From Astrobacterium formosum (lineage in GTDB: Bacteria > Pseudomonadota > Alphaproteobacteria > Rhizobiales > Xanthobacteraceae), in NCBI GenBank assembly GCA_030848545.1, contig JAVDCA010000005.1, forward strand, positions 213,896 through 277,895: DNA of 64,000 nt. The letters are read 5' to 3'. How positions within the stretch are numbered: position 1 is the stretch's first letter; each line of letters opens with the position of its first letter. This document shows positions 26,958 through 34,728 of this stretch, one piece after another. The notes under the pieces are model-generated. The model had not been told where the DNA came from, searched no databases, and worked only from the letters and a program-made list of their open reading frames with translations. Made by a program: the position numbers and the translations under genes.

Positions 26958-27263
26958 TTATCGCGGTGGCGCACCGCACACGGGATGGTGCCATTTCTCG
27001 CAACGGCAACGCCAGCGTGTCTCGTTGGCGACGATGCGCCGCCGCAGCGCCTCGGGCAGCATCTTGATGGCGGCCGAATCCGCCGGCGACAACACGACGC
27101 GTTCCTGCATGGAGCACAACGTGTCGATCGCCGGCGCCGCTTCGATTTCACACAGCAGGCACCAGCGCACGCGCTCGGCCTCAGCGGGCGCCGGCAAGAG
27201 GATCGTGAGCAAGGGGATCGTGAGGAGGAGGATCGTGAGCCCCCAGAGCATCGGCGAGATCAT
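26958..27263 (-). CDS. Small exported Cys-rich protein next to lysis genes
   Basis: A protein of about 101 residues from the ATG at 27263 (MISPMLWGLTILLLTIPLL; starts at 27287 or 27392 are also open). The signal peptide's hydrophobic core is built from a 15-bp tandem repeat (LTILL LTIPL LTILL), with cleavage likely after PAPAEA. The mature protein has six cysteines (WCLLCEIE, TLCSMQERV, WRCRCEKWHHPVCG). It overlaps the end of the preceding small gene by 83 bases. Its position after holin and endolysin genes suggests a spanin-like or other envelope role in lysis, but no family was recognised. The exact start is uncertain. Confidence 0.5.
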   Translation of the reverse strand: MISPMLWGLTILLLTIPLLTILLPAPAEAERVRWCLLCEIEAAPAIDTLCSMQERVVLSPADSAAIKMLPEALRRRIVANETRWRCRCEKWHHPVCGAPPR

Positions 27264-27459
27264 CGAGCGCGGCTTCGTCCATGGCATCGATCTTCTCCGC
27301 GATTTTTCTGCCCCAGGCGGTCGCGGCGACGACCTCGTTCGCCGCCCGGCCGATGGCGGCGTCCTCGCCGGATTTGTAGTCGGCGCGCGCACGGCCCCAG
27401 TCGGCGAACAGTTTTGCCAACTGGAGCAGCGCCAGGGCGACCTTGGCGTAGGTGATCAC
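27181..27459 (-). CDS. Small soluble protein of a lysis cassette, function unknown
   Basis: A protein of about 92 residues from a GTG at 27459 that overlaps the holin stop codon (GTGA), so translation is coupled. The helical N-terminal half (VITYAKVALALLQLAKLFADWGR) could be weakly membrane-associated. The C-terminus is a repeat, AHDPPPHDPLAHDPLAG, encoded by the same 15-bp tandem repeat that forms the hydrophobic core of the overlapping downstream protein. Proteins of this size follow holins in many alphaproteobacterial prophages. No function can be assigned. Confidence 0.6.
   Translation of the reverse strand: MITYAKVALALLQLAKLFADWGRARADYKSGEDAAIGRAANEVVAATAWGRKIAEKIDAMDEAALDDLADALGAHDPPPHDPLAHDPLAGAR
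27195..27239 (-). repeat. Three tandem 15-bp units read in two frames
   Basis: Three contiguous units at 27195-27209, 27210-27224 and 27225-27239. On the minus strand the consensus is CTCACGATCCTCTTG. The tract lies in the overlap of two genes: one frame gives repeated HDPL, the other repeated LTILL. The multiple-of-three unit keeps both frames open. Confidence 0.9.
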
Positions 27460-27632
27460 GTGGCCGCCTTCTCGGGGGCGAGGATCGACCACAGGGCGCC
27501 CCCGATGGTGATGACGGCGCCGACCACCGCCGTCATGGTGGTTTCGTCGAGCAGGCCTTTGCTGACGACGATGCCGCCCGCGAAGGTGAGAATGTGACGC
27601 ACGACGCCGAGCACCTGTTCCTTGTTCATGGG
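27456..27632 (-). CDS. Pam3-gp28-like putative holin
   Basis: A 58-residue protein starting MNKEQVLGVVRHILTF at the ATG at 27632. It has two predicted membrane segments, LTFAGGIVVSKGLL and AVVGAVITIGGALWSIL, separated by a short polar turn, and a charged tail (APEKAAT). Length, the NKEQxLGxVRHxLTFAGG beginning and location beside an endolysin match the small phage holin family named after Pam3 gp28. It would permeabilise the inner membrane to release the endolysin. Confidence 0.8.
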   Translation of the reverse strand, partial: PMNKEQVLGVVRHILTFAGGIVVSKGLLDETTMTAVVGAVITIGGALWSILAPEKAAT

Positions 27633-27702
27633 ATCAGTTCCTTTCGGTTCGGATTTTTGAGGGGATTGCCCGGAGACCCGCCGGGCGCGGGGCATGTCAG
27701 GT

Positions 27703-28070
27703 CACGAACGACGCGACGACGAGGACGATGACGAGGACGATGATGCCTGCGCGCAGGCGGCGACGGCGATCCGGGTGCTCACAGTCAGGCCTCCGAACCG
27801 GCGCGCCCTTGGCATCGACGCGCGGCAGGCGGTCGATACCAGGAGCGCTTCTCCGAGCGCCCGCGCCGTCGTGGTGCAGACAATCCGATCGACCGTCAGC
27901 CGATGGCGGCGCTGGAAATCCTCGACGGCCGTCTCAGTCGACGGACCTAAATAGCTGGCCCCCGATTACGGATATCCGAGACTGCGAAGCGCGAGTTGTA
28001 GGGCACGCACGAGTTCACCGGACGCGCCCTGTCGCAAGGCCGCGCCCGCCAGATGGGCGGAGAGGGTCAT
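27703..28070 (-). pseudogene. Decayed, internally deleted duplicate of the endolysin gene
   Basis: From the ATG at 28070 the first 34 codons (MTLSAHLAGAALRQGASGEL, then VRALQLALRSLGYP) closely match the start of the intact endolysin at 29819. A TAA then interrupts at 27966-27968. Beyond the stop the same frame continues to match the peptidoglycan-binding domain (TETAVEDFQRR) for about 35 codons. The sequence then jumps directly to the extreme 3' end of the intact gene (the DNA for DRLPRVDAKGAPV is present), so the catalytic domain is deleted. After this point the frame runs into a hydrophobic tail (GIIVLVIVLVVASFVT). The methyltransferase gene lies between the two copies. Confidence 0.88.
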
Positions 28071-28181
28071 GTCGAAATGCTCCAGAATCAAGGAAGACGG
28101 AGAAGGGCGTTGGGATTGCTTCCGTTTACAGTTGTTTCTTGGTGCGGTAGATTTTCCAGACGATAGGGGAGGAAACCTCGG

Positions 28182-28898
28182 ATGGCGAATTCCACAATTC
28201 CCACAGAGGAATACGAACGACGGCAAAGCTTTAATGCCATCGTCAAGTTTCTTCATGGTGTCCGGTACCGAAACCTTGTGACCGCGGTCACGCCGATCGC
28301 AGCTATAGGACAAATTCGCGTCGTCGATATCGGATGTGCCGGCGCGAAGGTTTTTGCTGTGCTTTCGAATCTATTCGATATTCAATACGTCGGCATCGAG
28401 AGCGAAATTTCTCGCTCGGAGACGGCGCACGCCCGTTTTGGACACGCGTCGAATTTCAGAGTGATCCACGGCTCAATCGAGGATCATGTCACGGAGCTTA
28501 ATGGCGCCGATGTAATCGTGGCTTTGGAAGCCATTGAACACCTTCCCGATCAACTTGCGGAGATCGTTATCGGAGCGGCAGCTGAGGCGCGTCCACGTTT
28601 GTTCATATGCTCTGTGCCGAACGAGGTAGGCCCAATCATTTGGGTCAAGAACATCGGTTCTGTTATGATGGGATATATGCGCCACAAAGAGTATAAGTGG
28701 CGCGAGACACTGATGGCCGGGCTGTTCCGTTTTGAGCGCCACGATACGGGACACAAGGGGTTCGACTGGCGGCGTATCGACGCCATGTTGCGGCAGAAAT
28801 TCGTCGTCGAGAGGAGATCAAGCCCTTTCGAATGGCTTCCTTCGATCGCCTCACCGTCTATTTTTTTTGCTGCCAAACCTCGCCAGAAAACTAGATAG
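28182..28898 (+). CDS. Class I SAM-dependent methyltransferase, cargo gene in GTA/prophage block
   Basis: A 238-residue protein with the Methyltransf_11-like fold: motif I VVDIGCAGAKVF, acidic end of strand 2 in VGIESEIS, and the post-motif ADVIVALEAIEHLPDQL. A strong GGGGAGGAAA precedes the ATG. It is on the strand opposite to the tail/lysis genes and is visibly lower in GC: a counted 60-base line (28201-28260) is 47 percent GC, against 72 percent for a line in the tail gene (38041-38100). The C-terminal part (YKWRETLMAGLFRFERHDTG, then a distinct helical end) is not recognised. The substrate could be a sugar, lipid or peptide. Signs of horizontal transfer are clear. Confidence 0.85.
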   Translation: MANSTIPTEEYERRQSFNAIVKFLHGVRYRNLVTAVTPIAAIGQIRVVDIGCAGAKVFAVLSNLFDIQYVGIESEISRSETAHARFGHASNFRVIHGSIEDHVTELNGADVIVALEAIEHLPDQLAEIVIGAAAEARPRLFICSVPNEVGPIIWVKNIGSVMMGYMRHKEYKWRETLMAGLFRFERHDTGHKGFDWRRIDAMLRQKFVVERRSSPFEWLPSIASPSIFFAAKPRQKTR

Positions 28899-28923
28899 AT
28901 ACACACCATCGCCGCTCGCGCGG

Positions 28924-29055
28924 TCAGACGACCGCGAAGGCTGCGTCGATCTCGGCCGGCGTCGTGATGGCGCCAGATGAGATGCCGACTACTGCATCGG
29001 CCTCCTTGGCAAAGCACGCCGGCGCGCAGGCGGCGCCGGCGATCCGGGCGCTCAC
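28924..29055 (-). CDS. Short open frame after the endolysin, 43 codons
   Basis: A GTG at 29055, three bases after the endolysin stop, opens 43 codons (VSARIAGAACAPACFAKEAD, then VVGISSGAITTPAEIDAAFAVV). The corresponding place after the decayed endolysin copy begins with a similar VSTRIAVAACAQ stretch, so the segment was duplicated with the gene. It may be a truncated remnant of a small lysis-cassette protein. Support is weak. Confidence 0.3.
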   Translation of the reverse strand: MSARIAGAACAPACFAKEADAVVGISSGAITTPAEIDAAFAVV

Positions 29056-29057
29056 GG

Positions 29058-29819
29058 TCAGGCCTCCCGAACCGGCGCGCCCTTGGCGTCGACGCGTGGC
29101 AGGCGGTCGAGACCGATCTCGTCGCCCGCGGGCGGCGGATAGTCGCGCGGCCACCAAAAACCCTTGTCGAAGGCCGACGCCGCATAGGGCGCGACGCTCA
29201 CCCGGTCGTTCTGATTGCCGCCGCAGCAGGCCAGCCGGCCGTCCTTGGTGCGACCGGCCACGAAGGTGACGTGGCCGCCGCCGGCCCTCGACTTGACCGC
29301 GACGGCGCCGAGCGCGGGAGCGGCGAGGCGCACGCCCCAGCCCTGAGCGTACGAGAGCGCCCATCCGGTCGACGACGACGGTTTGAGCCCCGCTTCCGCC
29401 AGGCAGTAGCCGACATAATAGCCGCACCACGGCGTCGCGTCGCTGCGATAGTCGTCGTCGACCGTTCGCAGCATGTCGACGAGCTCGGGATTGTTCTTGC
29501 CACCCGGCCCCTCCTCGAGGCCCACATGGGACAGCGCCACCAGGAGCCACAACGGCGCCGGCTTCGTCGCCGCCGGCGCGGCGAGGCGCCTCGACGCCGC
29601 CTCGATCGCCGCCGCGGTCTCCTCGCCGACGATGCCGTCGACGGCCAGCCCGCGCCGGCGTTGAAAATCCTCCACGGCGGTGTCGGTCGCCGGGCCGAAA
29701 TAGCCGGTGCCGGACAGGGGATAACCGAGCCCGCGCAAGGCGAGCTGGAGGCGACGCACGACGTCTCCGGACGCGCCCTGTCGCAAGGCCGCGCCCGCCA
29801 GGACGGCGGAGAGGATCAT
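29058..29819 (-). CDS. Phage-type endolysin with peptidoglycan-binding domain (TIGR02594-like)
   Basis: A 253-residue protein. Residues about 10-70 form a PG_binding_1 domain (GASGDVVRRLQLALRGLGYP, TAVEDFQRRRGLAVDGIVG). Residues about 95-230 form a CHAP/NlpC-like amidase of the TIGR02594 group, with the nucleophile region in TPWCGYYVGYCLAEAG and the histidine in GGGHVTFVAGR. It has no signal peptide, so it needs the nearby holin. It belongs to the minus-strand tail/lysis cluster but is now separated from the tail-fibre gene by three plus-strand cargo genes and from the holin by a decayed copy of itself. Confidence 0.88.
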   Translation of the reverse strand: MILSAVLAGAALRQGASGDVVRRLQLALRGLGYPLSGTGYFGPATDTAVEDFQRRRGLAVDGIVGEETAAAIEAASRRLAAPAATKPAPLWLLVALSHVGLEEGPGGKNNPELVDMLRTVDDDYRSDATPWCGYYVGYCLAEAGLKPSSSTGWALSYAQGWGVRLAAPALGAVAVKSRAGGGHVTFVAGRTKDGRLACCGGNQNDRVSVAPYAASAFDKGFWWPRDYPPPAGDEIGLDRLPRVDAKGAPVREA

Positions 29820-30072
29820 GGGGGATTTCCTTTTGGACTACGGGAGGTTAAGATTTCTACGTACGTCCGGCACGACCTGCAGACCGGCAGATTCGGTTCG
29901 TGCGCAGGAAACGCACACAGGCATCCATCTTGCCGAGAGCAAGGAACTGGGCATGTGCCATTGAGGAATATGTGCACGTGAGGAATGCGCGTGAGGAATA
30001 TGTGCTCAGCGGCTAAATTCCGGTGGGAAAGAAACTCGGCACCCAACAGACAAATGATCGGCGATCGGAACA

Positions 30073-31605
30073 ATGGACAGAGAGATGGATAGAGAAGAGA
30101 CCGTGATGTCTGTCCAATCACTCGAAGCGACCCCGGTCGAACTTGTCGAGCCGGACGGCTATCTCACCATCTTACCATCTCTGCTGTGCAATATTCGGTG
30201 CAAGTTTTGCTACCAAGATCGCTTCGACCATAAGGTCCATCTCTCGCGCGAAGTACTATTCGAGCGACTGACTGCAGTCTATGAGCGTACACGAAATCTG
30301 ACATTGCTCGGCGGCGAGCCGACCGTCATTCCTGAATTCGACCAACTCGCGGAACACGTTCTTGCGGCCTATCCTGCGATCCAGCTCCAGATTGTAACGA
30401 ACGGCGTAAAGATCAACGAGCGATGGTTTGCCGTACTCAGCCATCCCCGAGTGACGGCGACGGTTTCGCTCAACGCCAGCGCCTCCGACATCTACGCACG
30501 CACACAGAATGTCGAGAACGGCGCTCGCTTTTGGGAGCGTGCGTATGCGACGACGCTTCGGGTGGCGGCGCGGCGCCGGGCGGCCGATGAAATCGATCAA
30601 GGCCTCACGATCTCCATGGTGGCGACACGCGAAACCCGGGAAGACGTCCTCGACTTCGTCGCAATGGCCTTCGTCCTCGGCCTCAACGCAAAAATACTCG
30701 TCGATTGCCGCGGCCTGGATTACCAGACCCGCGAAGGCGTCATCGACGACTACCCTCTGCTGCGATCACTCTCGGGCCGGCGTATCGGGCGAACTGAAAT
30801 TCGCGTCATCAACATCGTTGATGATACGGAAGTCGTATCGACCACGTCCGGCACAGCCGACGCGCTGGCCCGACTTGCCGCCTGCGTTACTCGCATGGAA
30901 AGCCGCTTGTCGGATGTCGATCTGCCTCGTAAACAGACGCTGCAGCATTTCAGCGACATCGTTCTCGCATCTACGCCGGACTCTAATCGGCCGTTCGGCG
31001 CGGTGAACGGGAAAGTCCGCGGACGTGACGTATGTCTCGCCCCCTGGAAAGGAGTGGTGGTCGGCCATCAAGGCGATGTATATTGCTGCTCCCGGATGAC
31101 GAACCACCCGATCGGAAATGTCGAACGACAGGACATCGAAGAGATACTCGAAGGTCCGAAGCTCGCCGACGTTCGCGAACGCATGCTCAAAGGAATGTAT
31201 AGTTACTGCGACCCTGATTGCCCTGCGAATCTTGGAAAAGAGAGCTCTTGGCGCAAGGCTCTCGCCGACTTCGATCGCGGCGACCTGCAATTGGCACTCA
31301 GAAGATTCCGGTTCCTATCGAATGATCTTCAATCCGCATCAGCACGCGACTTGTATTCCTATGCGTACTGCGAGCACGTTTTAGGCAGCACAGATTCCGC
31401 ATTGGACCTTTATACCAAGTCCCTGTCAGCAGGGTTCGACCGCTTTTGGGTTCTTTATCATCGCGCCCAAGTCTGGCAGAAGCGCGGAGAACTCGCTGCC
31501 GCCTTGAGCGACGCGAGGGAAGCACTCGCGGCAAGTCCCGACCACTCTGATGCGGCGCAACTAGTGGCAACGATTCACGCTCTCCAGAAGCGTGTCTCCG
31601 CCTGA
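30073..31605 (+). CDS. Radical SAM protein with SPASM-like and C-terminal TPR regions
   Basis: A 510-residue protein (possible starts at 30073, 30085 or 30106; the last has GAAGAGA upstream). The radical SAM cluster motif is LCNIRCKFCYQD (CxxxCxxC) near residue 40, followed by the GGE-like TLLGGEPTVIPEF. A second cysteine set (VCLAPWKGVVVGHQGDVYCC, then YSYCDPDCP) resembles a SPASM auxiliary-cluster domain. From about residue 400 the sequence becomes TPR-like helical repeats (LQLALRRFRFLSND; LYSYAYCEHVLGSTDSALDL; LYHRAQVWQKRGELAAALSD). GC is low (47 percent in the counted line 30181-30240). Such enzymes modify peptides or sugars. No obvious precursor peptide was found nearby. It is a cargo gene on the strand opposite to the tail genes. 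Confidence 0.85.
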   Translation: MDREMDREETVMSVQSLEATPVELVEPDGYLTILPSLLCNIRCKFCYQDRFDHKVHLSREVLFERLTAVYERTRNLTLLGGEPTVIPEFDQLAEHVLAAYPAIQLQIVTNGVKINERWFAVLSHPRVTATVSLNASASDIYARTQNVENGARFWERAYATTLRVAARRRAADEIDQGLTISMVATRETREDVLDFVAMAFVLGLNAKILVDCRGLDYQTREGVIDDYPLLRSLSGRRIGRTEIRVINIVDDTEVVSTTSGTADALARLAACVTRMESRLSDVDLPRKQTLQHFSDIVLASTPDSNRPFGAVNGKVRGRDVCLAPWKGVVVGHQGDVYCCSRMTNHPIGNVERQDIEEILEGPKLADVRERMLKGMYSYCDPDCPANLGKESSWRKALADFDRGDLQLALRRFRFLSNDLQSASARDLYSYAYCEHVLGSTDSALDLYTKSLSAGFDRFWVLYHRAQVWQKRGELAAALSDAREALAASPDHSDAAQLVATIHALQKRVSA

Positions 31606-31776
31606 CATACGGATGCGTCTAGCACACATTCAGCGCCCGAACGTTCGCTCTAGTAGAGTGCGAAATGAAAAGTCAGTATTGCGCCGCGGGCGTTTCTTGA
31701 GCGCAGCTTGCCTGAGAGTGGGGCCCGACTACTTGAACACCCAGTCGCATTCATTGTGCGGATACGAGGACCAACC

Positions 31777-32820
31777 ATGTTTGGGACTGGACTTTTGGCG
31801 CCTTGGCTCAAACGAGCCAGAGAATTTCGGCAGCAGCACCGTCGAATCGCTTACCTCACAACGGAGATCGAGACGCTTCGGAAGGACATCGACCAGCTGT
31901 CGCGCTTGGTCAATTTCGACCGCCGGATCGATCTTGTATTATTTGGCGGAATGCCGGTCTTCATGTATCAGGGCGATCTCGCCTACCGGCAGGCACCACG
32001 TGCTCCGAAGATGACGGACGACGTTTTCGATACGACGTCGTTTCTCGATCGCATCGCCGTTCCAGAAAAGTCGGTACACGAAGGATCGGCGGTTGGAATG
32101 TGCGTCGATCATCTTCTTCAGCATTTCGACGATATCGCAGTCCTTGATGTCGGCTGCAGTTATGGAGCTTTTGCGCTACACCTCGCCTATCTTCTGCAGC
32201 GGCGTGGTCGTCACGAACCCGTCTACGCTTTTGATGCCGGCACCGCCGGCAACCTTGTTGCTCTTACCATCGAAGCGAACCGCGCAATGGGACAGGTACA
32301 ATTTTTTCCATATGCGGTAGGTGATCGGTGCGGCATGACACTGTTCTTCTCCGATACCGGCAATAGCGAGAACGACAGACTCGGCAATTGTGTTGCTGAG
32401 ACAACGCGTTCGCGACCTGTCCCCATGACCACTGTCGACCAGTTCATGCGTGAGCATGGAGGCATGCGCCCGGCCTTCATAAAGATAGACACTCAGGGCT
32501 TCGATCCCGAGGTGATCGACGGCGCTTCTGAAACGCTGGCACAGCCTGTGATCGCCATGGTCGAGTTCACTCCCGACGCGATCCAGCGCCGACGCTCACC
32601 CGCCGCGTTCATCCGCACTTTAGTCGAACGTTGCATCGTCCTCGACATGATGCATCCCGGCCGCGGACCAATCGCTGTTGAAGAAGCGGAGGCTTTTGCC
32701 GAAGCCGTCGACAAGACGGACATGCACTGGACAGATATTATCTGCATTTCACGATCGGTCCCCGATCAGGATCGGCTGTTGGAGCAACTGAAATCTCGCC
32801 CAGCATCAATCGTTGCTTGA
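31777..32820 (+). CDS. FkbM-family methyltransferase, cargo gene
   Basis: A protein of about 347 residues from the ATG at 31777 (MFGTGLLAPWLKRAREFRQQ; a longer start at 31708 is possible). An N-terminal coiled-coil segment (IAYLTTEIETLRKDIDQL) precedes the methyltransferase domain. The domain shows motif I VLDVGCSYGAFALHLA, the FkbM signature PAFIKIDTQGFDPEVIDGA and an N-terminal VPEKSVHEG region. FkbM enzymes usually O-methylate sugars of glycans or polysaccharides. It lies 171 bases after the radical SAM gene in the same direction, and its 3' end meets the tail-fibre gene convergently 34 bases away. Confidence 0.87.
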   Translation: MFGTGLLAPWLKRAREFRQQHRRIAYLTTEIETLRKDIDQLSRLVNFDRRIDLVLFGGMPVFMYQGDLAYRQAPRAPKMTDDVFDTTSFLDRIAVPEKSVHEGSAVGMCVDHLLQHFDDIAVLDVGCSYGAFALHLAYLLQRRGRHEPVYAFDAGTAGNLVALTIEANRAMGQVQFFPYAVGDRCGMTLFFSDTGNSENDRLGNCVAETTRSRPVPMTTVDQFMREHGGMRPAFIKIDTQGFDPEVIDGASETLAQPVIAMVEFTPDAIQRRRSPAAFIRTLVERCIVLDMMHPGRGPIAVEEAEAFAEAVDKTDMHWTDIICISRSVPDQDRLLEQLKSRPASIVA

Positions 32821-32854
32821 GCTGGCAGCGCCAATGCCGTCTTTTCCGGCGGGC

Positions 32855-34660
32855 CTAAACATACTGACCGCCCGCTGACGTTGACCCGGACGAACTGCCA
32901 GGGAGGAAATTAGCCCCACTGCCCCCAGCGTTAATGTACGAATTGGTCGTGCAGCTATATCGAACGCCTGTTGCGGCGCCAGCGAAGCTCGCTCCGTTTG
33001 CGCTGATGACGCCGATATTCGAGGCGACAGCGAAACCCGTCGAAAAGGCCGGGGTTCCGACGAGCGTGACGGTGACGCCGCTGATGTCGGCGAGGGCGAG
33101 GATCGATCCGTTGACGTGGATGCCGGCGCCGGCGGAGATCGCGTAGTTGCCGGTCGCCTTGCTGACCGAGCCCGGATCGACGGTCCTGATCTGCTGCGTG
33201 AAGCCGGTGCTGAAATCGACGTTCTGGAACTCGACATGGGAGCCGCCCTGCACGCCGAGGGCGACCGGAGCGCCCGACGCCGTCGACTTCAACTGCACGC
33301 CCCGGATCGCATAGGTCGTGCGCACGCCGCGGGCGAAGAAATTGGCGTGGCTGGCCGACGCCATGGCGCCCGAGGTGACGACCACCACGTTGGCCGGCAC
33401 CGTCTCGTCGCCGACGATGACGATCCGGCCCGCTCCCACCGCCGATTTGAGGACGTTGCCGGTCGTCGTCGAATAGGTGCCGGGGGCGAGCTGGATGGTG
33501 ACGTCGTAGATGGACAGGTCCAACGTCGCCGCGGTGTCGATGGCCTTCTGGATGGTCGCGAACGGCGAGCCGGCCGTGCGGCCGCTGTTGGCGTCGCTGC
33601 CGGTCGCGCCGTCGACATGGTAGGTGCGCGCCGCCGTCAGCGTCTGGCGGCCGCCGTCCGATCCCGGGATCGCGACGGCCCGCCAGCGCGACGACGCCGC
33701 GTCGTAGATCAGGGCGACGCCCTGGTCGGGGCCGATGACGATGGCCGATCCGATCGCGAAGCGATCGGCCGCCGCCGAAGCGGCGCTCTCGCCGTCGAGC
33801 GTGATCGCCGCCGCCCCGACATTGACGAGGGTCAGGATGCGGCCGCTGGCGCCGCCCGCGAGGCCGGTCAGGTGGCGCGGAGCGTCGGCGGACAGCCGCA
33901 CCAGGCTCGCCCCCGCGAGCCCGGCCGGGTCATAGTCGTTCTGGTCGGCGGTGATCTCCGCCGGCGACAGCACGCCGGCGAGACTGAACGCCCGCCCGAC
34001 CGCGGTCGCGCCGGTCGTTGTCGCGATCCGCAGCGCCTCGGTCCAGAGGGCGCCGTCCGGGGACGTCTTGACGTGCAGGTCGTCGTCGCCGGTCAGTCCG
34101 ATCTCGGCGCGGCCCGAATAGGCGGTCTGCATCAGGAGAGAGAGCGTCGCCGCCGCGCTCTCCTTGTTCATCTTGTAGCGCAGCGTACCGTCGCCGCCCT
34201 CGGCCACGGTCCTGGCGGTCCACAGGGCGTTGTTGAGCTTGGCGGCGAATGGATTGGCGGCGTCGGCGGCGGTGCCGATCCCGAGCCGCGTCAGGTCGTC
34301 GAGCGCGCTCGGGGAGCCGCCGCCCCCCACACCTTGCCACGACGTCCCGTCAAAGACCGCGAGCCCCGCCTCGTCGACCACATAGGCGAGGAAACCCGGG
34401 CGCGGCGCGATGAAGGTCCAGGCGCCGTCCTGCCATGCCGCGATCGCACCCGTATGGCCCGCCCAGGCGCCGGTCGCGCCGGCGCCGACGATGTAGCGCG
34501 CCCCGTCCACGGGCGACGGCGGCGGCGCCGCGAGGTCGCGGTCGAGGATGGCGAGCATCACGACGGCATCGAGGAGGCGCAGCGCCTCGTTGACGGTGAC
34601 GTGCTTCTGCGCTTGCGCGGCGGCGAGATACGGAAGCGCGAGATTGGGGCTCTGGGTCAT
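32855..34660 (-). CDS. DUF2793 tail-fibre-like protein with C-terminal beta-helix
   Basis: A 601-residue protein from the ATG at 34660 (MTQSPNLALPYLAAAQAQKH; AGGAGT 10 bases upstream). The N-terminal 110 residues are the DUF2793 domain found in GTA/phage tail proteins of alphaproteobacteria (KHVTVNEALRLLDAVVMLAI, GAWTFIAPRPGFLAYVVDEA). The middle carries short beta repeats. From about 370 onwards it becomes a right-handed parallel beta-helix (DGATGSDANSGRTAGSPFAT, IQKAIDTAA, repeated short strands), as in pectate-lyase-fold receptor-binding tips. It follows the megatron gene by 68 bases. The C-terminal beta-helix is the likely glycan- or host-recognising part. Confidence 0.85.
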   Translation of the reverse strand: MTQSPNLALPYLAAAQAQKHVTVNEALRLLDAVVMLAILDRDLAAPPPSPVDGARYIVGAGATGAWAGHTGAIAAWQDGAWTFIAPRPGFLAYVVDEAGLAVFDGTSWQGVGGGGSPSALDDLTRLGIGTAADAANPFAAKLNNALWTARTVAEGGDGTLRYKMNKESAAATLSLLMQTAYSGRAEIGLTGDDDLHVKTSPDGALWTEALRIATTTGATAVGRAFSLAGVLSPAEITADQNDYDPAGLAGASLVRLSADAPRHLTGLAGGASGRILTLVNVGAAAITLDGESAASAAADRFAIGSAIVIGPDQGVALIYDAASSRWRAVAIPGSDGGRQTLTAARTYHVDGATGSDANSGRTAGSPFATIQKAIDTAATLDLSIYDVTIQLAPGTYSTTTGNVLKSAVGAGRIVIVGDETVPANVVVVTSGAMASASHANFFARGVRTTYAIRGVQLKSTASGAPVALGVQGGSHVEFQNVDFSTGFTQQIRTVDPGSVSKATGNYAISAGAGIHVNGSILALADISGVTVTLVGTPAFSTGFAVASNIGVISANGASFAGAATGVRYSCTTNSYINAGGSGANFLPGSSSGSTSAGGQYV

Positions 34661-34728
34661 GGAGGGTACTCCTGGGGATGCTCCTCGCGCGTGCGCGCGC
34701 GTTCCGGCTTCTGATGTCGTGGAGGGAT

